Of a stretch of DNA of 64,000 bases, positions 8,310 through 17,381 are shown in pieces. Source of the DNA: Clostridia bacterium (GTDB taxonomy: Bacteria > Bacillota > Clostridia > Oscillospirales > Oscillospiraceae); the NCBI GenBank assembly GCA_009929315.1, contig SAAS01000005.1, positions 176,809 to 240,808 on the forward strand, written 5' to 3'. The notes beneath the pieces were generated by a model. It saw only the letters and a list, made by a program, of their open reading frames with translations, searched no databases and was not told the origin of the DNA. Within the stretch, counting starts at the first letter, position 1; each line of letters begins with the position of its first letter. The translations under genes and the position numbers were made by a program.

Positions 8310-9399
8310 GGTTTGCCACCTCAAATTCCTTCATAAACTCTACGAGCTTATTAACTCCCTCAATCGGCATTGCGTTATAGATAGAGGCTCTCATGCCGCC
8401 GACCTTGCGGTGACCCTTAAGGTTGGTAAGCCCGAGCTTTGTCGCGCCCTTGCAAAATTCCTCGTCCTTCGCCTCATCTCCAGTGCGGAAAGTGACGTTC
8501 ATATCGCTGCGTGAACCCTTTTCTGCGCAAGCCTTGAAAAGAGCGCTGCCGTCGAGATAATCGTAGAGGAGCGCGGCCTTCGCTGTTTTAATCTGCTCCA
8601 TACCCTTGACTCCGCCCTGCTTCTCAAGCCAATCCAGCACCAAGCCGAGAATATAAATATTCCAGCAGGGCGGCGTGTTGTACATCGAGTCGTTTTCAAT
8701 CATGGTTTTGTAGCTCATAACAAGCGGCGTGCAGGGCATTTCCTTTCCTGCAAGGCTCTTGTCGATGATAACCACCGTAAGCCCTGCGGGAGCCATATTC
8801 TTCTGAGCTCCGGCAAAAATAATGCCGTATTTGGAAACGTCAACAGGTTTTGAAAGAATATTTGAGGACATATCGCAGCAGATAGGAACACTGCCCGTTT
8901 CGGGGATATATTGCCATTCCGTTCCGTAAATTGTGTTGTTTGCGCAATAGTAGAAATAATCCGCGTCGGATGAGAGCTTTAGCTCGGACTGCGCGGGAAT
9001 ATATGTGTGGTTTTTATCCTCGGAGGAGGCGGCGATATTTATTGTGCCGTATTTCTTGGCTTCCTTGGTTGCAACCGTGGCAAAGTTGCCGGTAACCGCA
9101 TAATCAGCCTTGCCTTTGCCGAGCTCGCTCATAAGATTCATCGGAATCATTGAAAACTGCAATGAAGCTCCGCCCTGAAGGAACAGCACCTCGTGTGATT
9201 CGGGGACTGAAAGTACCGACTTCATTTTAGATTTGGTACTTTCAAAGATTTCCAGATACACTTTACTTCGGTGACTCATTTCCATAACTGACATTCCGCT
9301 GCCGTTATAGTTGAGAATATCTCTTCCGGCAATCTCGAGAACTTCAGTCGGCAGTACGGATGGACCTGCTGAAAAATTGAAAACTTCTTCTCTCTTCAT
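8302..9399 (-). CDS. serC: Phosphoserine aminotransferase
   Basis: Converts 3-phosphohydroxypyruvate to O-phosphoserine with glutamate, the second serine-synthesis step (also used for pyridoxine synthesis in some bacteria). It shows the family opening FNFSAGPSVLP, the phosphate-binding FLQGGASLQFSMIPMN, and the PLP lysine in FAGAQKNMAPAG. The length of 365 aa is normal. The start at 9399 follows GGAGG with a 7 nt gap; the upstream ATG at 9423 lacks a site. It heads the serC-serA pair. A perfect 6 bp inverted repeat, ATTCTG-N5-CAGAAT (9428-9444), lies just upstream and could be an operator; nothing shows what binds it. serB is not in the window. Confidence 0.96.
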   Translation of the reverse strand: MKREEVFNFSAGPSVLPTEVLEIAGRDILNYNGSGMSVMEMSHRSKVYLEIFESTKSKMKSVLSVPESHEVLFLQGGASLQFSMIPMNLMSELGKGKADYAVTGNFATVATKEAKKYGTINIAASSEDKNHTYIPAQSELKLSSDADYFYYCANNTIYGTEWQYIPETGSVPICCDMSSNILSKPVDVSKYGIIFAGAQKNMAPAGLTVVIIDKSLAGKEMPCTPLVMSYKTMIENDSMYNTPPCWNIYILGLVLDWLEKQGGVKGMEQIKTAKAALLYDYLDGSALFKACAEKGSRSDMNVTFRTGDEAKDEEFCKGATKLGLTNLKGHRKVGGMRASIYNAMPIEGVNKLVEFMKEFEVANRV

Positions 9400-9482
9400 C
9401 GAAAAACCTCCATGCAATTTCACATTGATTCTGCTTGTCAGAATAATGTCAAAGCCATTATAAATCCTTTAGCATTCTAAAG

Positions 9483-10769
9483 TCAAACTAATTTACCTAC
9501 AAGCATTTTGTCTAAAACGCCGACTATTTGGACATTTTCTACAATTTTTCGGAGGTGTCCATTGTGCACGCACACTTGAGTATAATTCGCTGCGTGTCCT
9601 ATGGACATGCCGTCTTTTTCGGTTTCAAAGAGAACTGTCAGTATTTTCCCGACACAGGAATTAAGATACTCGCTTTCCATCTCACCCGCGAGCTTCTGCG
9701 CCTCCATCGCCCTTTGAGCTTTTACTGTATTGGAAAGCTGCCCGCCCATTTCCGCCGCCTTTGTTCCAGGTCTTATTGAGTAGGGAAAAATGTGCATGGA
9801 GGAAAAGCCGCACTTTTTTATAAATGCCAGAGTTTCAGCGTGGTCCTCATCCGTTTCACCGGGAAATCCCACGATTAAATCCGCCGTCATCCCGCAATTA
9901 GGGAAATGCTTACGGAGAATCTGTGTTGCCTCAAAGAACCTTGCCGTGTCGTATTTTCTGTTCATTCGGCTAAGGGTGGCGTCGCAGCCGCTCTGTAGTG
10001 AGAGATGGAAGTGGTCACAGATTTTGCCCGTTTCTTTGAGCCTTTTTGCAAAATTCTCCGTAATAATTGTAGGTTCCAGAGAGCCGAGGCGAAGGCGCAT
10101 ATCCCCTGCCCTTTCAGCACAGCGCTCGATAGCGTCTGCTAAGTCGCACTTTGGCTCAAGGTCACGCCCGTAGGATGCAATCTCTATTCCGGTTATTACA
10201 AGTTCGCGAAAGCCCCTTTGTGCAAGTTCCTCGGTCTGTAAGGCACAGCGCTCCGGAGGCAGAGAGCGAACTCTGCCCCTCGTGTACGGTATGATGCAAT
10301 AGGTGCAGAAGTTCGTGCAGCCATCCTGAATTTTGAGCATAGCTCTGGTGCGCCCGTCAACAGCGCCTGAGGGAAGCTCCTCCAAAATTTTTCTAGAAAA
10401 GGGGTCGTCCGCCCATTCGATTTTTTGTTTTTCGCCGAGAGCTTTCTCAATGTCATTCAAAAAGCGCTCCTTGTCACCGCTTCCGTGTACGACATCCGCG
10501 CCGAGCTGCGCAACTTCTTCGGGACTGAGCTGGGAAAAACAGCCGCATACGGCAACGAGAGCCTCGGGGTTTGCGCCCTTCAGCTTTCTTATCGCCTGAC
10601 GCGACTTTCTTCCGCTCTCCGCCGTGACGGCACAGGTATTGACAATTACGAGCTCCGCAGTCTCCTCGTTTTCGGACATCTCAAAGCCACGCTGCTTTAG
10701 CATTGTTTCGATTGCCTGTGTTTCGTATTGATTTACCTTGCACCCGAGGGTGGCAATTTTGTATTTCAT
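9483..10769 (-). CDS. mtaB: tRNA (t6A37) methylthiotransferase MtaB
   Basis: A radical-SAM methylthiotransferase that converts t6A37 to ms2t6A37 in tRNAs reading ANN codons. The 428 residues carry an N-terminal UPF0004 domain starting TLGCKVNQYETQAIE, with cysteines in VNTCAVT and VCGCFSQ for the auxiliary cluster. The radical-SAM motif GCTNFCTYC and the following IPYTRGRVRS are typical of MtaB, not MiaB or RimO. A C-terminal TRAM-like region follows. The ATG at 10769 follows AAGGTG. Only 83 nt separate it from serC and no clear terminator lies between, so read-through is possible. Confidence 0.95.
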   Translation of the reverse strand: MKYKIATLGCKVNQYETQAIETMLKQRGFEMSENEETAELVIVNTCAVTAESGRKSRQAIRKLKGANPEALVAVCGCFSQLSPEEVAQLGADVVHGSGDKERFLNDIEKALGEKQKIEWADDPFSRKILEELPSGAVDGRTRAMLKIQDGCTNFCTYCIIPYTRGRVRSLPPERCALQTEELAQRGFRELVITGIEIASYGRDLEPKCDLADAIERCAERAGDMRLRLGSLEPTIITENFAKRLKETGKICDHFHLSLQSGCDATLSRMNRKYDTARFFEATQILRKHFPNCGMTADLIVGFPGETDEDHAETLAFIKKCGFSSMHIFPYSIRPGTKAAEMGGQLSNTVKAQRAMEAQKLAGEMESEYLNSCVGKILTVLFETEKDGMSIGHAANYTQVCVHNGHLRKIVENVQIVGVLDKMLVGKLV

Positions 10770-10920
10770 AGGTTCACCTTGTTTTCATTGGGTTTTCGGA
10801 ATATAATAAGCGGAAAGCGCTAATTATATCGCTTCGTACCGACGCCGTCGGCACTCGCTCGTTTAAATATATATCATAACGCCGCTTTAGTGGCTATGAC
10901 ATAATTCCGCGGAGGAAAAT

Positions 10921-12066
10921 ATGACAGTTTATCTTGACAATGCGGCCACAACAAAGGTCTGCAATGAAGCGGCGAAGGCGGCTTTAACAGCAATGACAGA
11001 ACTTTACGGCAACCCGAGCTCTACTCATAAAATGGGACGGGAAGCCAAAGCTCTGCTGAACGAATCAAGGGCAAAGCTTGCCTTCACCCTCGGCGCAAAA
11101 CCGCAGGAAGTATTCTTTACGTCTTCCGGCTCGGAGGGTGACAACTGGGCGCTTATATCGGCCACCGAGCTCATGAAGCGGCACGGGAATCATATAATCA
11201 GCTCGCAGGCGGAGCACAGCGCGGTTTTAAAGTCACTCGAAGTTCTTGAAAAGCGCGGGTTTGAGGTGACAAAGCTTAAGCCCGAGAGCGACGGAAGCAT
11301 TTCGCCTGAGTCTGTTTTGGGCGCGCTTCGCGAGGATACAATTCTCATTTCACTCATGCTTGTAAATAACGAAACCGGCGGCATAACCGATATTGCTGAA
11401 ATCGCAAAAGGTATAAAAAAAAGCGGAAGCGCCGCACTTTTACACACAAACGCCGTTCAGGGCTTTTTAAAGGTTCCGTTTTCCGCGAAAACTCTCGGCG
11501 CGGATTTAATTACTGTGAGCGGTCATAAAATTCACGCTCCGAAGGGTGTCGGCGCGCTGTATATTAAAGACAGCGCAAAAACTCGGAACCTCGCTCCCCT
11601 CATTGTCGGCGGCTCTCAGGAATTCGGAAAGCGCGCGGGAACCGAGGCACTGCCGCTTATTGCCGCTTTCGCGGCTGCTGCGGAGTACGGAAACGGCTTG
11701 GCGGCACAGTCACAGCAGGAAATGACACAGCTAAAAAAGCTTGCCGAAACTCGGCTCTGCACCGAAAACGAGGGACTTATGGTGCTCTCTGGCGATGCGC
11801 CGCATATTTTAAGCATCTCCCTGCCCGGCTATAAAAGCGAGGTCGTCATGAATTATCTCGACTCGCTGGGAATTTATGTTTCAAAGAGCTCAGCCTGCAA
11901 AAAAGGCGGCAGAAGCTATGTTTTGGAAGCAATGGGTCTGCCGAACGCCGTAATTGACGGTGCGATTAGAATCAGTTTCTCGCGCTATACAACACGGGAC
12001 GAGGTTAATGCTCTATGCGACGGAATCTTAATGGCAAGAGAAAAGCTCTTCACGGTTTTACACTGA
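10921..12066 (+). CDS. Cysteine desulfurase (IscS/NifS family)
   Basis: A PLP enzyme that takes sulfur from cysteine as a persulfide for Fe-S clusters or tRNA thiolation. The N-terminus VYLDNAATTKV and GNPSSTHKMGREAK are family signatures. The PLP lysine is in VSGHKIHAPKGVGALY, and the persulfide-forming Cys is in KSSACKKGG. The 381 aa length is normal. The ATG follows GCGGAGG with a 6 nt gap. It is divergent from mtaB and converges tail-to-tail with the AI-2E family gene, with 6 nt between the stops. No iscU or thiI partner is adjacent, so its sulfur acceptor is unknown. Confidence 0.93.
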   Translation: MTVYLDNAATTKVCNEAAKAALTAMTELYGNPSSTHKMGREAKALLNESRAKLAFTLGAKPQEVFFTSSGSEGDNWALISATELMKRHGNHIISSQAEHSAVLKSLEVLEKRGFEVTKLKPESDGSISPESVLGALREDTILISLMLVNNETGGITDIAEIAKGIKKSGSAALLHTNAVQGFLKVPFSAKTLGADLITVSGHKIHAPKGVGALYIKDSAKTRNLAPLIVGGSQEFGKRAGTEALPLIAAFAAAAEYGNGLAAQSQQEMTQLKKLAETRLCTENEGLMVLSGDAPHILSISLPGYKSEVVMNYLDSLGIYVSKSSACKKGGRSYVLEAMGLPNAVIDGAIRISFSRYTTRDEVNALCDGILMAREKLFTVLH

Positions 12067-12072
12067 TTTTGT

Positions 12073-13389
12073 CTACTCTTCGCTACTGTCCGCTTTGTTG
12101 CTTACTTCGCTAGTCTTTTCCGACAGCTTGCCTGATTTTTTTGCTTCCAGCCAAACGGGTTCAAGGCTGACAGGGTCAAAATAGCTCATATTCTCATAAA
12201 CCGCGGTCTCCGAAGGGAGGCCGCTTTTTTCCAGCCTACGGTAAACGAGGGTCTTTATGCCTGCATAGATAACGGCAAAGGTGGGAACGCCTACAAGCAT
12301 GCCGAAGAAGCCGAAAAGCCCTCCTCCCAATATGATGGCAAAAAGCACCCAGAAGCCGCTTAGTCCCGTCGTACTGCCGAGAATTTTCGGACCCAGAATA
12401 TTCCCGTCGAACTGCTGGAGCACTATTATGAATATTACAAATATCAGGCACTGCATCGGAGAATACATGAGAACAATAAGCGCTGAGGGAATCGCGCCTA
12501 TAAAAGGCCCGAAAAACGGAATGATATTTGTGATGCCGACAATTACGCCGATTAGCACCGCGTCCTTAATACCGATGATAAGACAGCCCACATAGCATAT
12601 TATTCCGATAATCAGAGAATCAAGCAGTTTTCCCGTGAAAAAGCCCATAAAGGATCTGTCCGTGAATTTAAGAGCTGTAATTATACCCTTGACTTTTTCC
12701 GGCGAAAAAATACTGTAAAGAATTTTTTTGCTGTGAGCCGCGAACTTCTCACGGCTGAACATGACATAAACCGATACAACCGCCGCTACGAACAAATTTA
12801 GTAGCGCCTTCAAAATGTTTATAACGCCTGTCGATACGATTGAAACGATATCGTTCATTTGCGGTAAAAGGCTGGTCTTGGCCCATTGTGTCAGCCTGCC
12901 TCCGGCAGCTCCGAGTATATCCGTGAAGGTAGCTTCAAGCTCAGGATAGCCCTGAAGCCATTTATCCGCCCATTTTTCCGCCTTTGTGATACTTGTCGAC
13001 AGGTTCCTGACGATACTCTCGACGCTGTCGTAAACCTGAGGGATAACGAGGCTGAAAAGTGCTGAGGCCAGAGCGACTACGAGCACAATTGCAAGAAATA
13101 TCGACATGCCGCGGCTGAAGCTGCGAGCTCTTTTTTCCTTTTTCCCAAACACTTTTTTTCCGAGCGGGTGGAAGATCTTTCTTTCAAAGTATTTTACGAA
13201 CGGCGTCAATATATAGGCCATTACGAAGCCGCCTATAATCGGGCTCAGTATGCCGAGAAGCACGGAAAATGATGCTCTCAGCCCCGACCATCTCTGGATA
13301 ATCCAGAAGAACACGATGCAGGCAATTATGACGAGAAAGGCAGTTACGCCCCAATACAGATATTTCTTGTTCCACTTAAAGTTTTTCAT
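12073..13389 (-). CDS. AI-2E family transporter (PerM/YdiK-type membrane protein)
   Basis: A 438-residue polytopic membrane protein with about eight hydrophobic segments. It has the family's long central amphipathic region (residues ~95-180, including a PQVYDSVESIV stretch) and the conserved GVIVGITNIIPFFGPFIGAIPS block, with DGNILGPKILG further on. Family members export varied solutes; quorum-signal export is shown only for a few and cannot be assumed. The C-terminus is a charged cytoplasmic tail (KKSGKLSEKTSEVSNKADSSEE). The start at 13389 was preferred because GGGAG lies 10 nt upstream; an in-frame ATG at 13425 would add 12 residues. Confidence 0.87.
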   Translation of the reverse strand: MKNFKWNKKYLYWGVTAFLVIIACIVFFWIIQRWSGLRASFSVLLGILSPIIGGFVMAYILTPFVKYFERKIFHPLGKKVFGKKEKRARSFSRGMSIFLAIVLVVALASALFSLVIPQVYDSVESIVRNLSTSITKAEKWADKWLQGYPELEATFTDILGAAGGRLTQWAKTSLLPQMNDIVSIVSTGVINILKALLNLFVAAVVSVYVMFSREKFAAHSKKILYSIFSPEKVKGIITALKFTDRSFMGFFTGKLLDSLIIGIICYVGCLIIGIKDAVLIGVIVGITNIIPFFGPFIGAIPSALIVLMYSPMQCLIFVIFIIVLQQFDGNILGPKILGSTTGLSGFWVLFAIILGGGLFGFFGMLVGVPTFAVIYAGIKTLVYRRLEKSGLPSETAVYENMSYFDPVSLEPVWLEAKKSGKLSEKTSEVSNKADSSEE

Positions 13390-13472
13390 ACTCAAATCAT
13401 CTCCCGCCTCGCGCCCCGCCGTCAAAGTTAATAAAATTATATTACAGCATTAAGCCTGCACCGTCAACAAAA

Positions 13473-13505
13473 AGGGCGGCTGCGATAAAAAATCGCAGCC
13501 GCCCT
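13473..13505 (-). terminator. Intrinsic terminator of the P-loop gene
   Basis: A 14 bp stem, AGGGCGGCTGCGAT and its complement, with a short A/T loop. On the minus strand it is followed by TTTTTG, 9 nt after the stop at 13514. Confidence 0.9.
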
Positions 13506-13513
13506 AAATCATA

Positions 13514-13924
13514 CTAACAGTATTTCTTTATGTTATCGCCGAACTTTTCCGTATCAGCTGTAGCTGTAATCGTAAATTTGATGTTTTCCTTTGTACCGAA
13601 AGCATCGAGTGCGTCAAGAAGCTCCGCAACCTTGTCCATATCAGGCTCGCCTATCATTTTGAAGAAATTTGCAATGAAAACATGGGAAATATCGTAATTT
13701 GCCGCATGCAGTCCGCTGATAAAGCCCTTAAAAAACTCCATCGACTTGAAACTGTAGTCGCTGGCATGGATAAGACGAACCGTGTGGGGTATATCAAAGG
13801 TCAAATTTTTGTCCTTTTCCAAACACACTACGCTGCCGTTTTCTTCCTCAACGGCATGTTTGACGAGCTCAACTAAAGATTTTGTTTTGCCGTTCCCCTT
13901 CGGGCCGGCGATAAGCTTAACCAT
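13514..13924 (-). CDS. Small P-loop ATP-binding protein of unknown function
   Basis: A 136-residue cytoplasmic protein starting MVKLIAGPKGNGKTKSLVEL, a clear Walker A motif (GPKGNGKT). Hydrophobic strand HVFIANFF at ~80-90 could supply a Walker B-like strand, but it lacks the usual acidic pair. The family occurs in clostridia as a short 'ATP-binding' protein; I do not know a role. ATG 13924 was preferred over GTG 13933, which would be only 1-2 nt from AAGGAG. It forms a single-gene unit with its own terminator, between pgi and the AI-2E family gene. Confidence 0.7.
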   Translation of the reverse strand: MVKLIAGPKGNGKTKSLVELVKHAVEEENGSVVCLEKDKNLTFDIPHTVRLIHASDYSFKSMEFFKGFISGLHAANYDISHVFIANFFKMIGEPDMDKVAELLDALDAFGTKENIKFTITATADTEKFGDNIKKYC

Positions 13925-14053
13925 GATAAACACACTCCTTAAATTTTATGCCGAAAAAAAGCGTGGTGCTTGCTTCTAAGCTTATCCTAACATACAATTT
14001 ACAGAACTTCAACGGTTTGTTTGTCAGCATTTTGCACAGTCTTTCTGCGGTAA

Positions 14054-15334
14054 TTACTCCTGTCCCAAAAGCTTGAACATATTGCTTTTATAAGCCTCAA
14101 CTCCCGGCTGATTAAAGGGGTTAACGCCCGAAACATAGGCGGAAAGCGCGCAGCTCATCTCAAAGAAGCATACGAGCGAGGCAAATCCCTCCTCGTTCCT
14201 CCTCGGAACGCTTAAAGAAATATTCGGCACGTCGCCCTTAATATGCGCGCCGGCAACAGCCTTTGCGACTATTTTTGAAATATCGCCAAATTCACGTCCG
14301 GCAAGGTAGTTCAGCTTATCCTTGTCCCCAAGTTCAAATGGCACCTTCAGGCTCGAATCGGAGTTTTCAAAGGAAACCACAGTTTCCATAAGCCTTCTCG
14401 GCCCGTCCTGTATATATTGCCCCATTGAGTGTAAATCGGCGGAATACTCGACTGACGCGGGGAAAATCCCGATTCCGTTTTTACCCTCGCTCTCGCCGAA
14501 AAGCTGCTTCCACCATTCCGCCATTGAGCGGAACGACGGTTCAAAGCTCGCAAGAATCTCCACCGCTCTGCCGTTTGCATACAGATGCTGTCTTGCGCCC
14601 GCGTAAAGCCAAGCCGGGTTTTCCACGGATCGCAAGTCAAGGTCATGCATTTCGGAAACGGCGCACTGAAGGATTTTCTCAATATCAATCCCGGCAACCG
14701 CCATCGGCAGCAGTCCGACAGCCGAAAGCACCGAAAACCTTCCGCCGACATCCTCGGGTACAACCAAACGCTCCCAGCCTTCGGCAACCGCCATATCGTG
14801 CAAAGTGCCCTTTCTCTCGTCGGTAGTGGCGATAATGCGCTTTTTAGCCAGAGCGCCGTATTTTTTCTCAAGCAGGCTCTTGAAAACTCGGAAGGACAAA
14901 GCGGGTTCAAGCGTTCCGCCGGATTTGGAAACGACGTTTACGGAAAAATCCCTCTCGCCGATAAGCTCGATGGTTTCATTTATCGCGGAAGCGGAAAGCC
15001 CGTTGCCCATAAAGAAAATGTCGGGCGTTTCCTTCTTCACAAGATTATAGTTGGGCGAGCGCATAAGCTCGATTGCGGCTCTGGCTCCGAGATAGGAGCC
15101 GCCGATTCCGATAACGACAAGTACCTGTGAATTAGAACGAATTTTAGAGGCGCAGGCTTGGATTGCCTTCAGTTCACTATTAAGTACGCGACCCGGCAAT
15201 TCCACCCAGCCCGTATACTCCGAGCCCTCGCCCGTATGCTCAAAAAGCTTCCTGTGTGCCTCCGCAACCATTGAGTAGTCCGGACCTGCCGCTTTGAAAA
15301 ATTCTTTTGCGCCCGATAGATCAACCTTGACCAT
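14054..15334 (-). CDS. pgi: Glucose-6-phosphate isomerase
   Basis: Interconverts glucose-6-phosphate and fructose-6-phosphate. The 426 residues are of the shorter Firmicutes type. Signatures are VVIGIGGSYLGARAA (sugar-phosphate site), VVSKSGGTLEPALSFR (the SxSGxT phosphate loop) and the PGVEAYKSNMFKLLG C-terminus with the conserved lysine. The start at 15334 follows GAGG with a 9 nt gap; the ORF can extend to 15364, but without a ribosome site. It is a single gene between dacF and the P-loop protein. Confidence 0.95.
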   Translation of the reverse strand: MVKVDLSGAKEFFKAAGPDYSMVAEAHRKLFEHTGEGSEYTGWVELPGRVLNSELKAIQACASKIRSNSQVLVVIGIGGSYLGARAAIELMRSPNYNLVKKETPDIFFMGNGLSASAINETIELIGERDFSVNVVSKSGGTLEPALSFRVFKSLLEKKYGALAKKRIIATTDERKGTLHDMAVAEGWERLVVPEDVGGRFSVLSAVGLLPMAVAGIDIEKILQCAVSEMHDLDLRSVENPAWLYAGARQHLYANGRAVEILASFEPSFRSMAEWWKQLFGESEGKNGIGIFPASVEYSADLHSMGQYIQDGPRRLMETVVSFENSDSSLKVPFELGDKDKLNYLAGREFGDISKIVAKAVAGAHIKGDVPNISLSVPRRNEEGFASLVCFFEMSCALSAYVSGVNPFNQPGVEAYKSNMFKLLGQE

Positions 15335-15500
15335 TAACCGTGTCCTCTTTTCCCCGATGGCCATTATTTGCCGCGGGATTTTATGTTCCTGTATTTTAAT
15401 ACATTCCGCTTAGTAATACAAGCAATATTTGATGAATTATGCTTGTTTGTGGGTGGCGTATACCATAAATTGCTCCTATTTAGGCAATAAGTGGAAAATA

Positions 15501-16643
15501 CTAGCTGCCGAACAGCCTCAAGAGCATTTTTCCGTACAGTTTTATCATTGTCAGCTTCCGCACCGAATTTCCCGCGAGCAGCGGCACGCGCGCAAGCTCG
15601 CTGCCGTCGGAATATACCACCATTTCCCCGAGCGCGTCCCCCTGATTTATCGGAGCCTCGAAGTTCTCGGGCAATATCAATTCATAGCTCAGCTCCCCAA
15701 GCCTGTTTTTTTCCATAAGCAGGCTCTCCACTCCGCCGTAAACAGGCTGAACGCTGTCGCACTCGCCGAGGGAAATGCGAACAGGCGGCAGCGCCTGGGG
15801 GCTTCGAAGTGGGCACAGAGAATAATTTGCGAAAGCAAAGTTTAAAAGCGTTTTCGCGCTTTCAAAACGTAGGTCGGAAGTTGCGGCGTGCATTATTACC
15901 GCGATATACTCCGTGCCGTCTCTTTCTGCGGTTGCCGAAAGACAGTACATTGCGCCGGTGGTGAAGCCGGTCTTAAGTCCCGTCGCGCCTTTGTAAAAAC
16001 GAACCAGCCTGTTTGTGTTGACAAGCTCCGCCTCTCCGTTTCGCAAAGTGTCCATCCAGATAGTAGTATAAGCTTTGATTTTGTCAAACATTATCAGTTC
16101 TCTTGACATAAGCGCAATATCGTAAGCCGTAGTAAGATGTTGTGGATTGTCAGTCAGCCCCGTACAATCGCAAAAATTAGTGTCAACCATGCCTAGCTCC
16201 GCGGCGCGCGCATTCATTCTTTTTACGAAGCTCTCCTCCGAGCCCGAAATATGCTCCGCAAGCGCAACAGCGCAGTCGTTCGCCGAAACAACGCATACGC
16301 CCTTTAGCATTTCGTGCACGCTCATCTGCTCCCCTTCCTCCAGCCAAATTTGGCTGCCGCCCATTGAGGCGGCATGTGCGGAGCAGACTACCATATCATC
16401 CTCGCTCAGGCGTCCGGCTTTGATTTCCTCCATGACCAGAAGAAGCGTCATTACTTTTGTGACACTTGCCGGCGCCATTTTATTATGGGCATCCTTTTCG
16501 TAAATAACTTCTCCGGTGGTTTTTTCCATCAGCACAGCCGACGGCGCAGGTATCGTAAGTGACTCCTCTCCGAGCGCTTCGATAGCAAAAGCCTTTGTTG
16601 AAAACAAAGCCGCAGCAATAAGCACAAACAATAATTTCTTCAT
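15501..16643 (-). CDS. dacF: D-alanyl-D-alanine carboxypeptidase (DacF/PBP5-type)
   Basis: A secreted or membrane-anchored low-molecular-weight penicillin-binding protein that trims pentapeptide side chains of peptidoglycan. It has an N-terminal signal peptide (MKKLLFVLIAAALFSTKAFA), the SxxK motif in APASVTKVMT, the SxN motif in VVSANDCAV and the KTG motif in GLKTGFTTGA. A C-terminal PBP5-like beta domain (from about residue 280) and an amphipathic end (MIKLYGKMLLRLFG) suggest peripheral membrane anchoring. The DacF label rests on general similarity and the sporulating lineage; a vegetative DacA role is equally possible. GGAGG precedes the ATG. Confidence 0.9.
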   Translation of the reverse strand: MKKLLFVLIAAALFSTKAFAIEALGEESLTIPAPSAVLMEKTTGEVIYEKDAHNKMAPASVTKVMTLLLVMEEIKAGRLSEDDMVVCSAHAASMGGSQIWLEEGEQMSVHEMLKGVCVVSANDCAVALAEHISGSEESFVKRMNARAAELGMVDTNFCDCTGLTDNPQHLTTAYDIALMSRELIMFDKIKAYTTIWMDTLRNGEAELVNTNRLVRFYKGATGLKTGFTTGAMYCLSATAERDGTEYIAVIMHAATSDLRFESAKTLLNFAFANYSLCPLRSPQALPPVRISLGECDSVQPVYGGVESLLMEKNRLGELSYELILPENFEAPINQGDALGEMVVYSDGSELARVPLLAGNSVRKLTMIKLYGKMLLRLFGS

Positions 16644-16861
16644 TTTCAGCCTCCAAAATAGCTTCGTCCAAGCATAGCTTAATAAAACTATATGGTGCTC
16701 TCACAGCCATTATTCCCGCGAGAAAAACTGTCAAGTCTTTTATTTGCTGTTTCATTTTTTGCAACACGGAAAAAGTGTCGGTTTACAAATATTATGCATA
16801 TTCATTACATTATCAGTCGTTTATTCGCAGGCTCATTTTTCAGGTTATGATTTATCAAGGG

Positions 16862-16891
16862 TTTTCCACACTTTCAACAGGGTTTTCAACA
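16862..16891 (+). repeat. Three DnaA-box-like 9-mers in 30 bp
   Basis: TTTTCCACA, CTTTCAACA and TTTTCAACA occur in the same direction. Only the first matches the relaxed DnaA consensus; the others differ at one or two positions. There is no dnaA or dnaN in the window, so this is not the usual clostridial origin context. It could be a titration site or chance. Confidence 0.3.
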
Positions 16892-16929
16892 CAATTAGCA
16901 CCACATTATTCGACAAATTATTCATAAGT

Positions 16930-16943
16930 GGTTTACATAATCA
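16930..16943 (+). repeat. GGTTTACATAATCA repeat (13 of 14)
   Basis: One mismatch from the common 14-mer; in the gap upstream of dacF, 39 bp from the DnaA-box-like sites. Confidence 0.65.
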
Positions 16944-17030
16944 TTTTTAAACCAATTTTTTCATGGGAAATCGTCGAATAATAATACTTGACAATTCGGA
17001 ATTTTTGTTTTCCGATTTTGCTGATAATAC

Positions 17031-17063
17031 AAAAGACGAGGCGCAAAGCCGCCTCGTCTTTTT
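17031..17063 (-). terminator. Intrinsic terminator of the mazG-hup-rqcP cluster
   Basis: A GC-rich hairpin, AAAAGACGAGGCG and its complement around a short loop. It works in both directions by sequence; on the minus strand it follows rqcP and ends in TTTT. Confidence 0.82.
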
Positions 17064-17083
17064 GACTGAGTATTTTGTTATTT

Positions 17084-17326
17084 TCACTGAATTTCTCTGT
17101 ACATCGCGGGTGCATCGGCCTTTTGAGCATTTTCAGAAATCGCCAGAACCTCAACCTTCAGGGTTCTTTGCCCGAAACGAATCTCGATTATATCGCCGAG
17201 TTTAACCTCATAGGAGGCTCTCTGCGCTCTGCCGTTAACGGAAACCCGCTCGCCGTCGCAGGCCTCGTTGGCTATGGTACGGCGTTTTATAAGCCGTGAT
17301 ACCTTCAGATATTTATCAAGGCGCAT
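17084..17326 (-). CDS. rqcP: S4-domain RNA-binding protein RqcP (YabO/HSP15-like)
   Basis: An 80-residue S4 domain protein opening MRLDKYLKVSRLIKRRTIAN, with GERVSVNGRAQRASYEVKLGD, the standard S4 fold core. In Bacillus, RqcP helps RqcH add C-terminal alanine tails on obstructed 50S subunits and is encoded at yabO in the order yabM-yabN(mazG)-yabO. Here the order SpoVB-like, mazG, hup, rqcP on one strand matches that neighbourhood, which supports the call. AAAGGG precedes the ATG. A terminator-like hairpin lies between hup and rqcP, so rqcP may depend on partial read-through. Confidence 0.9.
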   Translation of the reverse strand: MRLDKYLKVSRLIKRRTIANEACDGERVSVNGRAQRASYEVKLGDIIEIRFGQRTLKVEVLAISENAQKADAPAMYREIQ

Positions 17327-17346
17327 TTATTAACCCTTTCATAATT

Positions 17347-17374
17347 AAAAAAGGCGCGGAAAAAATCCGCGCCC
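17347..17374 (-). terminator. Terminator (or attenuator) between hup and rqcP
   Basis: Perfect 8 bp stem GGCGCGGA / TCCGCGCC with a 5 nt loop, followed on the minus strand by TTTTTT. It lies right after the hup stop and about 20 nt before the rqcP ATG, so it would set a high hup to low rqcP ratio. Confidence 0.8.
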
Positions 17375-17381
17375 AAGCATT

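Larger units (their letters stand above)
16644..17030. other. Intergenic region upstream of dacF with DnaA-box-like repeats
   Basis: A 387 bp AT-rich gap with no convincing gene. It holds TTTTCCACA (16862-16870, fits the relaxed DnaA box TTWTNCACA), CTTTCAACA (16871-16879) and TTTTCAACA (16883-16891) in the same orientation, and a copy of the GGTTTACATAA repeat (16930-16940). A TTGACA on the minus strand near 16734 may be the -35 of dacF, but I see no good -10 at the right spacing. Confidence 0.4.

Noticed and set aside
16744..16950. 68-codon plus-strand frame upstream of dacF
   Set aside because: It crosses the DnaA-box-like repeats, lacks a ribosome site and has no protein-like composition.
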